DNA of 64,000 bases from Struthidea cinerea (Eukaryota > Chordata > Aves > Passeriformes > Corcoracidae), in the NCBI GenBank assembly GCA_013397865.1, contig VZTI01000419.1, positions 186,001 to 250,000 of the forward strand, written 5' to 3'. This document shows positions 38,831-49,489 of the stretch, piece after piece; the first letter of the stretch is position 1; each line of letters begins with the position of its first letter. Both the position numbers and the translations under genes were made by a program. The notes below the pieces were generated by a model. That model was not told the DNA's origin and ran no database searches. It saw only the letters and a list, made by a program, of their open reading frames with translations.

Positions 38831-41800
38831 GTAAGTCACAGTCCCATCAGCCTCCAGCACCAGGGAGCAATAGCAGATCTTTCAGTACTGCAGGCATGAT
38901 GAACAGATGAAAATGTGTTTGGTTTTGGGGTGTTTTAACTGATTTTCCAGATCTGCTGCTAGAAGATTCTAGCCTGTTCTTTCCAGCTGCTCTCCTGCCT
39001 CCCTGAGCTGTGTCACAGCCGAGCGTGGCCAGCAGTGACACAGCAGCTCCTTGGCTGGCATCAGGCACCTGGCATGTTGTGCCAGCCCTGCTTCAGGTCA
39101 CGTAGAGCCAGGGCAGTGCCTGTGCTGAGCAGGAGCCAGGCTGGGCTCACGTCACAGCCAGAGCGCTCCTGGTGCTCCCCAAAGCACAGGCTGCAGGGAC
39201 AGCGCCTGCACAATTGCACCTGGCCTTTGCACAACCTTTAATACTGGTTTTGAGGCAGCTTTTTAATATTAACCATTTTCAGATGGCCCACAGACTGAGT
39301 GGGGAGGTTGTCAAAGCTCTCTGGTGGTTTTCTCCCTGTCTCGCCAGAGCTGATGAAGATTTGGAGCAAGGCCTGCGGTGACCTGAGCGTGGCTGTGCTG
39401 TCCCAGTGTTTGGAAGGAATTCTTCCAGGACTGAATGAGCATGGCCAGCTCAGGGATTTATTTATGCAATGCCTGTCTTGAGCCACTTAGAAATTGGGCC
39501 AAGCAAGAGCACCTCTGGCCTCAGCCCACACCCAAGTGGCAGGGAAACATCGACGTTAGTAATAATGTTCCACCTTGAAGAGAGACTCTGAAATGCAGGG
39601 AGGTTAAATCTGAGATCGTGGACTAAACTTTGTTTTCTCCAGTTGTCACTTGCTTTCCAGGCCTTTCCAGGATGGAAATTTGTACTGCAAGGTTTTAACT
39701 GAACCCGTGTCACTCTGGAAGTAAATCATTGCAGTGCGGGACTCTCTCTTAATGCTGCATCCAGGGGTGCTTGTCTACACCCTCCTTTATTAGTGATGCA
39801 GTGAGAAACGTTCAATGGGGAGATAAACTTGAGACGTGTTTTTTCGAATGGGTCTCCTTGCTGTAGCACTTTGATAGCCTTGTTTCTGCAAGAACCAGGT
39901 GTGCTGCTGATGTAGGTAAATGAAGCAAGGAGCAGTTTGTGTTAGAGGTCTCAGGGGAGCTTGGGCTGAAGGTTTACAGTGCTTTTTATTTTTTTTTAAA
40001 TTCACATGTTTTATGCAAAGTTAGTATATGGTCTTCTGTACCAAGCCATTTCAAAATATAAAAGAAAACTAAATGGCTCCTTTTAGTAGCAGTAAGGTCC
40101 TTAAAAATGTAACAGATTAAGCACATGTTTGAAGAGAAATACGAGCAGCACTGTACAGTTAGTCATTTTGACAAGAATATAGCTTTTTCTGACTCCATAC
40201 TCTGCTAGTACTTGGAGCCTGCATTTTTCAGTAGCTGTGCTTCCATACCCTTTGGAAACGTGTTAATGTGGCACAGTGTGACAGCTACAGAGCAGGAGCA
40301 GCTCGGGGCGCTGATCCCTGCCGCGCCTGCTCCTGGCCGGGAGCGCACCGAGGGCTTTGTGTCCTGCGTGCTGGGTGACACCACGGCCCTGACCCCTCGT
40401 GTCGGGGTGCCAGGGGCTCCCAGCTCTGCCATCAGGCACTTGGCAGCACATTCCTCTGGAACTCCAAGGGCTGCTATCCCAGGAATGCCGTGTCTGTTGG
40501 GAAGAGTCCTGCCATCAGCTGCAGGTTCTCCCCGAGGTTCCCATCCCTCACTCCAAGCAGCTGCTGCTTGCTGGGAATAGGGGAGTACGAAGCAGTTACG
40601 AGCACAACACAAATGACAATGATTTGCAGCAGGACAAGGGTTCTCTCTATTATTTATTTCTTCAATGTCGAAACACCTACAAAGCTGAAGAACATTTCTG
40701 TTGCTTTTTTCCTTTCCTAGCGGTGGGAGGCTGAGGCTACATCACTTCTGATCATTCAGTGAGAAGTAGCTGGGGGTGAGGGTAGGAGTTGCCCCACTTC
40801 CCAGTAAAAGGTTCCAGCAGCCTCTTGCTGGGGAGACTGGCTCCTGGCTGGAGGGGCTGGCATGGGGACCCTGGGCACAGGCTGGTGGCAGCTGCTAGCA
40901 CACATGGTCAGTGCCCATCCTGCCAGGGAGCTGCCTCCCCAAAACAGCTGCTGGCAGCTCCTGCTGGGCCCAGCTGGCACCCAGGGCTGGGGGGCGTTTG
41001 TTGGGAATTCCTGGTGCAGCAGGATCCATTCCCAAACCAGAGAGGCAGAGGGAGGAAGAAACTCTGCAGTTCCTGGCTCTCCCCTACAGCCTCTGGGGAT
41101 GGGCTGTCTCCATCAGCACTCACCACCAGGGCTCTGCTGTCTTCCCTGCCCCTTTTCTTGGCAAAAAGAGAGAAAAGGGTGATTCTGCTTCTCTGCAGGC
41201 TCAGCTGTGGCAGCAGGAACTGAATGTGGGAGATGTTTGCTCTGTCCAGGACGGAGCCTGGACTTGACCTGGAGCAGCCAGCTTCGCTTCTGCCAATAAC
41301 CTTCACTGGATCTGTGGCAGCAGCTCAGTCTGGGGGGCTGGGGAAGGTGGGGTGTCCCCCAACATGTTCATTTCCATCCACACTGCACTCCCTGCTGGGC
41401 CCTGCGGATGGGGGTTGTGGCTGTGGGTTAATGCAATAATGTCATCATTCTTGATCAGTGTTAAAATTGTTGCCTTTTGGGTTTTTTGATTTTTATCTGA
41501 ATGCTCCTGCCTAGGAAAGGACAGGGCTCCTGCAGGCACCCGCAGTGCCTTTTGTTGATGCTCTTTTTTATCTTGTGTTACATCTCCATTTAAACCTCAT
41601 CTGTCTTTGAGCTGAGTCCTCGATTCTGCCCGCAGAAATAGCACACACAGGAGAGGATGTGGCTTTCCAACTCACATCATATTGATGTACACAACCCAGT
41701 GATGATTCCTATTCCACGAAGGTTTTGCTGCCTTCCTCAGCTGCTGGTGATCATGCAGCAGCCTCCTGCCTCGAGAGTCTTTCCTTGAACGGTTTCCACA

Positions 41801-44564
41801 GCCCCACAGAGTAGCTGGAATTGTTGAGCCATCCCTCTGACGTGCTGTACTGGGCATTTGTCAGCCCTCAAGCCCCTCCACTGCTGTGCTGCTCACTCGC
41901 TGTGTTAGATGAGCTCTTTGGGAGATGGAGAGCAGTTTCCAAAATGGTAATTTGAGCTTTTCATTAGCTTTTTGGCCAGGGCTATTTGTGGGCTTGCTCT
42001 AAAACATCTTGTACCGCTGACTAATATTGATTAGCTTAAAAAATTAACCTGCAAGCTTTGCTGCTTCGTTAGGCAGGGCTTTGCTGCACTGATGGAAGCC
42101 ACGTGCCCACGCTGAGAGCTGCAATTACTTTGGGTGTTCCATCATTTTCCTTGGGACTCAGAAGGTGGTTCTGTGTCTGTTGGTGGGGCCAGATGCCCGT
42201 AAAGCCACGCAGACCTCCACACTGATGTGCTCGTGCCAGCGTGCCCCCAGCCCCTCTGCAGTGCCCCTGTGTGTGTGGGAGCTGTGTGCACATCACTGCA
42301 GCGCCTGAGTTACCTCTGCTCAGCACAGAGACCACTGTGGCTCACAGAAACCACTTGTTCTGGCCCTGGAAAAAACCAAATGTAGGTGTTAGCTACACTC
42401 ACCCTCACTGCAGAGGGAAATGCCTGTTGTGGGGGCTGTTGGGAAGGAAATGCTCCATGTGAGTGGGACCCTGTTTGCACATCCCTGTGTGGGCGCCACG
42501 ATCTGCTCTGGTGCCTCTTTCAGACAGGGAAAAGAGGTCCTGCTTCCATCTCATAGCTAAGCAGAGAAGGTCTGCAGGGAGAATTAGGGCTCAGACCCTG
42601 CTGCTGACAGCCGGGAGCAGACTTTTACCTTGCCCTGAAAGGGGAGGAGAGGCTGCGTGGCCAAAGCAACAAACCTCAGCTGGAGTGGAGCATTAAGTAA
42701 TGAAGTGGTGCCACACTGAAGATTAATCTTCCAGTCATGCCACGTCCATTATGAATCTTCATCAGATGGTCCATTGCACAGGATCAGGGTCTTGGGTGAA
42801 ATGGGATTTTGCTGTGAACAGGGGTGTGTGAAAAGGAGCTCTTAAATCACTCTGGATGGGGTGCAGCTGTCTGGAAGGCTGGAGATCACTGCAGGGTGTG
42901 CCTGTAGTCCTGTCCCTGGGTAAGGCCAGGTGAATTCCACTGCTGCAGCTGAAATAATGCTGGGTACAGGGCAGCCTGCCTCTATTAGAGCACAAAATAA
43001 GGATCAGTGTGAGTCTGATGGTGGTTTTGTCCAGGAGGCCTGTGGATGCTGGGTGGGGAGCTGAGATGATGAGTGGCCATTTCAGTGGAACAAAGAGCAG
43101 GAGCTCTCTGTGGGGTACAACAAGTGATGCTTCTCTGGGGTTCAGAGCAGGGCTTAAGCAGCAGGGGGTGTGACACAGTGTGATGTAACTCACAGGGATG
43201 TGAAGCTGTGGGTGCTCTGTGTGTGTGTGAACACCCAGCTCTCATCCCCTGCTCTGGCCAGAAATGCTCCTGCAGCAGCGAGGGGTCCTGGCCTGCAGGG
43301 ATAGCCCACAGCCCTGCTGCAGTCCTGCCATCGGGAATGCACCCGGACTGGGGTCTCTGGGACACTGCTTGCAGCAGCACCAGCGATGTCTGGAGGTCAG
43401 AGCTTGCCCAGCCAGGAGCTGTTTGGTGCCCGTGCTGGGCGTGGCAGCCGCAGGTGCCCCAGTGGCCCTGGGCACAGGGACAGGAGCGTGGCACAGGTGC
43501 CACTGGGATTGTTCTGCAGGATCACCGGAACGTGGTGGGCAAAGGGGCTGTGGAACTGAGTGTGTGCCACCTGCTTTATTCACTCGTCCTCAGGCAGCCG
43601 TGGGGTGCCCCTGGGGCTGAGGTGGCCCATGGGAGAGCTGCTGCTGGCACCCCATTGGTGCTGCTCCCAAAGGGGCTGCAGGGCTGGCATGGGCAGCAAA
43701 ACCCTTCCCACAGCCCTTTTGTCTCACAGAGCCTGCTCTGGACTGTGGGTGCCCCTCAGCTGGGCTCCCCTCTGGTCTGGAAATCCAGCCTGAGCCTGGC
43801 TCATCCATGGCTCATCCATCGTCTCACTGCTCAGCAAAGCCAGGGGTGGCCCTTGGGTTCTGTCCTGGAAAATGGCACCTTCCCAAACTGCACAGCAGCC
43901 CCGCAGAGGGGGTCCTGCAGAGCCCTTTGTGCAAAGCTGAAAGAGTTACCTTCATCCTATGGATGAGTGCTGCAGCAAGCACCTTAAAAATGTCATTTTG
44001 TGCCTGGTGAGGAGCCCGGTTTCCCCACTGCTACAAAATGGGAGCAGAAGTCAGGAGACTCTGTTTGCTGCATGTTGTTGAGTAGCTGTTGGGTTTATCA
44101 TTTCCGAGCTTGGAATACTTAAGATTGAGCACTGAGGGAGGAATTGGTAACATCTGCTAGTTGCAGCTTGAGATCCTGGGTGTCAAACCATTGCTGCTGT
44201 GTCCTGCACAGTACAGGAAGGACCTTCTACAGCTGACAAACCAGCTCTGGGGAGGGTAAACAGTCCTCCTTCCTCTTCCTCCTCTTCCTCTTCCTTCTCT
44301 TCCTTCTCTTCCTCCTCCCTGGGAGGGCTGCTGAAGGGCAGCTGGAAGGAGCCCAGCAGCCTGTCCAGTGCCACCCCTGTTTCTGGCTCCTGGGTTTTAG
44401 ATGCCTTTCATGCTGCTCAGCTGTGTCCAACCCCAGCGTTGGGCAGGGAGGGCAGTGCTCTCCTGGCCCATTCCCTGCTCCAGGGGGAGCTGCCTGGTTT
44501 GTCCCTCTGGCTCCTGCCCCAGCTGTGGTGCTGCAGAGCCAGACGTGCCCTCTGTTCCCCGCAG
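38831..44564 (+). other. CTNNA1: CTNNA1 intron 16
   Basis: Intron of 5.7 kb. GC-rich patches occur around 40290-40450 and 43200-43960, where chance open frames of up to about 250 codons arise from low stop-codon density. A 57-base pure pyrimidine tract lies at 44264-44320, 244 bp before exon 17. No CR1 element was clearly recognised. Confidence 0.9.
44264..44320. repeat. Pure pyrimidine (TTCCTC)n-like tract
   Basis: 57 consecutive C/T bases built from TCCTCT and TTCCTTCTC units, on the coding strand of CTNNA1 intron 16. In RNA it would offer CU-rich sites of the kind bound by PTB-family proteins, and as DNA it could adopt triplex structure. Both are inferences. Confidence 0.9.
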
Positions 44565-44699
44565 TGCCCGGACTCGGCGTGCAAGCAGGACCTGCTGGCC
44601 TACCTGCAGCGCATCGCGCTCTACTGCCACCAGCTCAACATCTGCAGCAAGGTGAAGGCCGAGGTGCAGAACCTGGGCGGGGAGCTCGTCGTCTCCGGG
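44565..44699 (+). CDS. CTNNA1: CTNNA1 exon 17 (actin-binding domain, residues 767-811)
   Basis: This 135-bp exon is phase 0 at both ends and encodes CPDSACKQDLLAYLQRIALY through GGELVVSG. The acceptor is TGTTCCCCGCAG and the donor GTACGT. It contains Leu785, Ile792 and Val796, residues whose mutation has been reported to weaken F-actin binding. It is identical to recalled human protein. The exon is symmetric, so skipping would remove the core actin-contact helix in frame. In CTNNA2 an extra insert can be spliced in after this exon; no counterpart was found in the following intron. Confidence 0.97.
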
Positions 44700-45461
44700 G
44701 TACGTATGGCACACGCCTGCCTCGGGCAGCTTTGCTCCCACAGGGAACTGTTCTTCCAAGCGCAGCTTCCGTGTTAAACACCACAGAATACAGACAGGAG
44801 ATGCTGGAGCGTTCAGAGGTTTAATGTATGCAGAGTTTGTGTTGCTGCCTCATTCTGGGGAGGAACGCTTGCTGTGAAAATACAGACTTCACATTTCCTT
44901 ACTCAACAGTGTTTGTAGACAGATTCACTTCACCTCTGAATCTGCTTTCCAGACTGCTTTTCACTCTTAGTGAGGTTAAATCACTGTATCAGCCCAGCTA
45001 AACCTACCCCACGTCTCTGCACAGCCTTGGAACATGCTGGGGTCCTGCAATGCTCCAGAGATGTTAATATTTCAGGATAGCTGTGCCCTGAAGAGTGCAG
45101 GGATTTTTAGTGGCTGCTCTGGTTTCTGACAGCTGGAAGCTGCCCCAGGCCACTCTGCTTCCTTATTCCAGCCATTACTTTGCAAATAATTTTTTCACTG
45201 TAGTTCATGAAATGCTTCCTCCTAAGAGGATTCTGTGTGATGGATATTTGGGGGGAGGGAAGTGGAGCTAAATTCTTAATTTCTTCTGGCATACTCTTCC
45301 TTGCCCTGCACAGGCACGTTTGGTCACTGGTGCTTTTGCCCAGCCGTGTCAGGACTGGGGAAGGAGGTTGGAAGAAGGGACAGAATTGGCTGATAGTCCA
45401 GTGTTGCTCCTTGAATCCTGAACAGCAAATGGAAAAAACACATTCTGCCATTTTGGTACCA

Positions 45462-45630
45462 CAGAATCATGGAACAGTTTGGGTTGGAAGGGACCTTAAA
45501 GCCCATCCAGGTCCACCCCTGCCATGGCAGGGACACCTTCCACTGTCCCAGGCTGCTGCAAGCCCTGTCCAGCCCGGCCTTGGGCACATCCAGGGGCAGC
45601 CACAGCTTCTCTGGGCACCCTGAGCCACTG
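45462..45630 (-). repeat. CR1 LINE 3' end fragment
   Basis: Begins ACAGAATCATGGAACAGTTT and GGGTTGGAAGGGACCTTAAA, a textbook reverse-complement CR1 terminus, and continues to the CACAGCTTCTCTGGGCACCC block. It is about 170 bp and severely 5'-truncated. Confidence 0.9.
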
Positions 45631-46618
45631 ATGTTTTCCAGTGAAACCCTGTTGATATTTCAATTGCTTATTAGCACAGGTTTCTCCCCAAAAACGAGGG
45701 AGAGCTGTGGAAGGAGAGCTTTGGGGCAGCAGCACCTGGGGGAGGTCTGCAATAGATATCCCTGCCCAAGCTGAGCCTGTCGGGGGTGATGGGACTGTGC
45801 TGCCCCTCCTGCTGCTGCCAGCCCCCCGCTGCCCTCCCAGCCCCCAGAGCCGCTCCAGGGGCTGTGGTGGGACGTGCTGCTGTGTGCTGCTGCTCGTGTG
45901 CTGGGAGCTGGGAGGCTGAAGGCATCCTGCTGTCAAAGCAGGAGATGTGTTACTATGCAGCAGTATGTACTCCAGGGTTTCACTGCAGTTACTCGGTGTC
46001 TCCAGGATTTACATCCCCTCTGCCATAAATTAGTTATACAACAGCCTGGCATCTGTAGTCTGATCTCCTGGTTTTATCCTTCTCCTCGAGCCTGTCCAGC
46101 AGGGCTGAGCGTTGCCAGCAGCAGTGTTGAGCTCCGTGGGATAATCAGATGAAGACCCCAGCGAGTGCAGAGACATCACCTGTCAGGAAGGACAGTTCTG
46201 CGCAGCGTCAACGCCCTGCCCGTGCACCAGAGTGCTCTGAGAGCAGAGCCACGGCCCGGGCGGGCAGAGCTGGCACCTTCACAGTCTCAGTTCATTCACA
46301 AAAGCACCTCCCTGCTCTCCTGGTGTTCAGTGATTCCTCCTGCTGTGAGGATTCATGGAAACAGTCCAGGGCAGTGGCAGTGGTTTCCAGGCTGCTGAGG
46401 AGGAAGGCAGAGCACAGGGGTTTGCTGGAGGATCCGAGGTGCTGTGGTGGCACTCGGGGCACAGCAGGGTAGAAGGGAGGGGGAACAGTGCCCCAGAAAA
46501 GCCACCAGCCCCTGCCTGGCTGGGTTTGCTGCTGGACAAGCCACGGCTTCGAGCTTTTCTGCAGGGTTTGAGTTTGTAGAGGCAGCTGAGTTCTTGTGGA
46601 AGCTCAGCAGAGGTGCTG

Positions 46619-46687
46619 AACCCCTGCCCTGGTTCAAACCCTGCCCTAGACCAAACCCTGCCCCAGATCAAACCCCTGTCCCAGACC
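46619..46687. repeat. 17-bp minisatellite, four units
   Basis: Four tandem units of the form AAACCCTGCCCTAGACC, the last 18 bp long. They lie at 46619-46635, 46636-46652, 46653-46669 and 46670-46687, with two to four differences between units. Intronic. Confidence 0.85.
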
Positions 46688-47338
46688 ATTTGGCCTTGAA
46701 AAGCTGGGGATCCCACTCAGAGCAGGACACTGGCCCCTGGAGAAGGGGGTCCCAGCTGAGGTCACCACAGAGCTCCTCCCCTCTCTCTTCCCTGCAGCCC
46801 TGGTCTCAGCTCTTTGTCCCTGCTGTGCCCTACAGCTGTGACAAATTCATGTTTTTCCTTGTTTTGATGCTCTTGTAAATCAGGAACCAGCTGGGAAAGG
46901 GCTCCAGGCCTGGCTGGTGATGCAGTTGTGTTCCTTCCTTCCCAATACAACTTAGTATTCTAGGGCAATTTAAGTGTTTATTATCAGTGATTAAGATACT
47001 ACTACAGCTTTATTAATTTCATTAGAGAATAAGCAACTGTTAGATCTTAGTCACAAAAGCAAAGGGCAGAATACAAATCGTTCCCACTGCCATCAATATG
47101 GGAAATGCAGACAGGGGCAAACCCTGCTTTTGTGTTGGTGGCACAAGTCAGGTTTGCAACCACTGAGTGTCCACAGAAAAATCCTGCCTCAAACTGGCAG
47201 CCTCAGGTTTCAAAGGACAAATATCAATCAGCTACATAAATCAGTTTTCAAGTGGTTTTGCCCCCCAGGCCTGTCGTGTTTGCAGTGGAACGCCGTTTGG
47301 GGCTTCCATGGTGTGTAACTGTGTGTGCCCCTTGGCAG

Positions 47339-47626
47339 GTGGACAGTGCCATGTCCCTGATCCAGGCAGCCAAGAACCTGATGAACGCCGTGGTGCAGAC
47401 GGTCAAGGCCTCCTACGTGGCGTCCACCAAGTACCAGAAGTCCCAGGGCATGGCCTCCCTCAACCTCCCGGCCGTCTCCTGGAAGATGAAGGCTCCGGAG
47501 AAGAAACCCCTGGTCAAGAGGGAGAAACAGGACGAGACCCAGACTAAAATCAAGAGGGCATCCCAGAAGAAGCACGTGAACCCCGTGCAGGCCCTCAGCG
47601 AGTTCAAGGCCATGGAGAGTATCTAG
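47339..47626 (+). CDS. CTNNA1: CTNNA1 exon 18, C-terminus and stop (residues 812-906)
   Basis: The coding part of the terminal exon is 288 bp, from VDSAMSLIQAAKNLMNAVVQ to FKAMESI and TAG at 47624-47626. The acceptor is CCCCTTGGCAG. It encodes the last long helix of the actin-binding bundle and the basic C-terminal extension (about 864-906; KKPLVKREKQDETQTKIKR, then SQKKHVNPVQALSEFKAM), which regulates F-actin binding. MASLNLPAVSWK is the alpha-E form. Residue 904 is Glu, where recalled human sequence has Asp. The last codons lie inside a perfect hairpin. A second in-frame TAG follows four codons after the first. Confidence 0.98.
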   Translation: MDSAMSLIQAAKNLMNAVVQTVKASYVASTKYQKSQGMASLNLPAVSWKMKAPEKKPLVKREKQDETQTKIKRASQKKHVNPVQALSEFKAMESI

Positions 47627-47645
47627 AGCCTCCTCTAGATACTCT
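47616..47645 (+). other. Perfect 13-bp hairpin over the CTNNA1 stop codon
   Basis: AGAGTATCTAGAG at 47616-47628 is followed by a 4-base loop (CCTC, 47629-47632) and the exact reverse complement CTCTAGATACTCT at 47633-47645. The stop TAG (47624-47626) is in the left arm, and an in-frame backup TAG (47636-47638) is in the right arm. Formation in mRNA is inferred. Confidence 0.9.
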
Positions 47646-48485
47646 GGCTCGGGGGTGTTTTTCTCTAGCCCACTACTGCTACTTCCAGAACTCTACTTTT
47701 AATACCCTAAGGATTTTTCAAAAATTTACTATTCCTCCAAATGTATTTACTTAATATAATTTTGATAACTTTGTTTAGATTACCTGGGGAGATACTCAAA
47801 TTTCTAAGCCCTATCAGTATATCTTCAGCCTGCAGAAGTGTGGTAATTTAGATGGCCTTTAGATTACAGGGGTGGATTTCTAGCTGGAAACTGTTTTTTA
47901 TAATCTTGCTTTAAATGGAATATTCTATAACCAAAGAGGATTTTACAGTAACACTAATGGTTAACACTAATACTGGATCCTGCTACTCAGAGACTCGTTT
48001 ATCATGGTGATCAAGAGAGAAAAATTAGATTTTTTACTAAAAAAAAAAAAATTAATGGAAGTATTGTATGTGATAGTGTATCTCTGCTGTGGGGGCGGAG
48101 AAGGGAGCAAGCTCAGAGGAGTTTGAAAACGCAGCAGGCACCGGCTGTGTGACCACAGCTGGAAAACAGCTGGGAAAAACCGATACACCCGTGCCTGGGC
48201 TGGGCTTTGCTGAGGATCATGTTCGGAGCTGGGCTCGGTGGTGCCTTGGGGCTGTGATGCTGCTTTTCCTGAGCCCTCGGGGTGCTTCCTTCCTGCTCCG
48301 GGCACTTCTCCCTCCGGAGGGCTCCGCTGCCGGGGGAGCTCCCGGGGCCAGTCCCTGCGGAAACATCCCCCGGTGTGGGCGGCCGCTGGCTGCTGTGTGA
48401 CACGGACGGGAATTTCAATGCCTGGTTACAAATTACTAATGTATTTTGCTGCGGGACACTAATAAAGTTGCTTTTCCCAGCTGCT
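47627..48485 (+). other. CTNNA1: CTNNA1 3' UTR
   Basis: About 860 bp from the stop to just past the AATAAA at 48461. The proximal half is AT-rich (ATTTTTCAAAAATTTACT; a 13-A run near 48038-48050); the distal half is GC-richer. No other canonical AATAAA occurs before 48461. The exact cleavage site is inferred. Confidence 0.8.
48461..48466 (+). terminator. CTNNA1: CTNNA1 polyadenylation signal AATAAA
   Basis: Canonical AATAAA in CACTAATAAAGTTGC. A GU-rich stretch TGTATTGTGGTG follows about 20 bases downstream, as expected for a cleavage site near 48480-48490. Confidence 0.8.
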
Positions 48486-48544
48486 GTATTGTGGTGCCGT
48501 GAATGGCGCGGGCCCAGCCCGCCCCTCGCCCCCCCCTCGCCATT

Positions 48545-48720
48545 CAGATGCAAATCAGCTTTGTGCTCATTCCTCATAATTGCTCTGCATCCCGCCTTGG
48601 GCTTCCAGAGGCACCCAGGAAATCGTGTTTGCTCAGGCTGCAATTTAGACTGTACATTATTTGTGATAACTATAGCTACAAGGTATAATTTCGCTGTCTT
48701 ATTTAAATTTTATGAATTTC
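48545..48720. promoter_or_regulatory. Candidate regulatory element with POU octamer
   Basis: A perfect octamer ATGCAAAT lies at 48548-48555 within CCATTCAGATGCAAATCAG, followed by AT-rich text such as CTCATAATTGCTC and TGATAACTATAGC. It is just past the CTNNA1 poly(A) site and is flanked by a 9-bp inverted repeat (TGAATGGCG at 48500-48508, CGCCATTCA at 48538-48546). The motif is seen; enhancer function is a guess. Confidence 0.3.
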
Positions 48721-49489
48721 AGTGTGTTTCACACGTCCCAGTCGAGTCGGGTGCAGGGGAGCGGTGCCTGCACGGGGCAGCACCGCGGTGCCTGGGCTGG
48801 AGTCCGTGTCTGAACTGTAGCTCCATTTTAGAGCTGAGCCTTGGCACTGAAATGTTAGAATTTTATTTATCTCAATCAGCTCATAATTTACTGTATTAAG
48901 GTGATTGCTGTCATGTTACTGTAATGCTGATCGGAATTAAGCTAAATAGTTTTGGGGATATTTTTGCCAAATGTATTATGTTTTCAAGCATTTTAGCCTC
49001 TTGAGTGCAGCTCTTAAACAGTGGAATTATAGGCTATTTCCATACACCCTTAACATGTAAACAGGCTCGGAGGGGGAGCTGTGCTCCTCCACTGCTGTTT
49101 GGGGGTTAACAGAACAGAGAGGCTGTAGGTCTTTTACAGGTAATTATTAACTGAATTTATACAATATGGGGTTTTTTTTTTCTGCTGTATTGTCTTATAG
49201 GTGGCATTCCTTGGGCTGTTCAGGGAGTGCCTCCCCCCATAAAATCTATTAATGAGCTTTAAAAAACAACCCCTATATTAAGATGTACAGACAAATTTAC
49301 ACGTATTTAGCTTTTAAATACATATTAGTTTATTTTATGCTACAAACATTGAGCATCAAGTCGGCAAGAAATTAAAATGTGGCTCCCCTGGTGAGAGCTA
49401 CAACCCCAGGTTGTAGGGAGGAGCAGGAACACGATGGGGACACGAGGCCAAAAAACCTCAACTCACATTTCTTTTGTACCCAAGCATTG

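Larger units (their letters stand above)
44700..47338 (+). other. CTNNA1: CTNNA1 intron 17
   Basis: Intron of 2.64 kb. It holds a short reverse CR1 fragment at 45462-45630 and a 17-bp minisatellite at 46619-46687. No alternative exon like the alpha-N-catenin insert was found. Confidence 0.92.
1..48490 (+). other. CTNNA1: CTNNA1 gene, 3' half (alpha-E-catenin), gene span
   Basis: The gene runs in from the left edge and ends near the AATAAA at 48461. Alpha-E-catenin binds beta-catenin at adherens junctions and links the cadherin complex to F-actin in a force-dependent way. Nine exons total 1425 bp and splice without a frameshift into 474 codons plus a TAG stop. CTNNA1 is chosen over CTNNA2 and CTNNA3 because of paralogue-specific stretches: ALSSDPAQPMDENEF in the M3 part, GRTIADH before exon 17, and MASLNLPAVSWK in the last exon. 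The convergent SIL1 gene downstream agrees with vertebrate synteny. Exon numbers 10-18 follow the human 18-exon scheme from memory. Against recalled human protein only about four substitutions are seen (K493R, N581D, V656I, D904E). Confidence 0.97.

Noticed and set aside
43208..43966. 252-codon open frame on the + strand in intron 16
   Set aside because: GC-rich DNA with few stop codons; overlapping frames on both strands are equally open and no domain is seen.
44700..47338. Possible alternative exon equivalent to the alpha-N-catenin insert between exons 17 and 18
   Set aside because: No in-frame segment with consensus splice sites resembling that insert was found.
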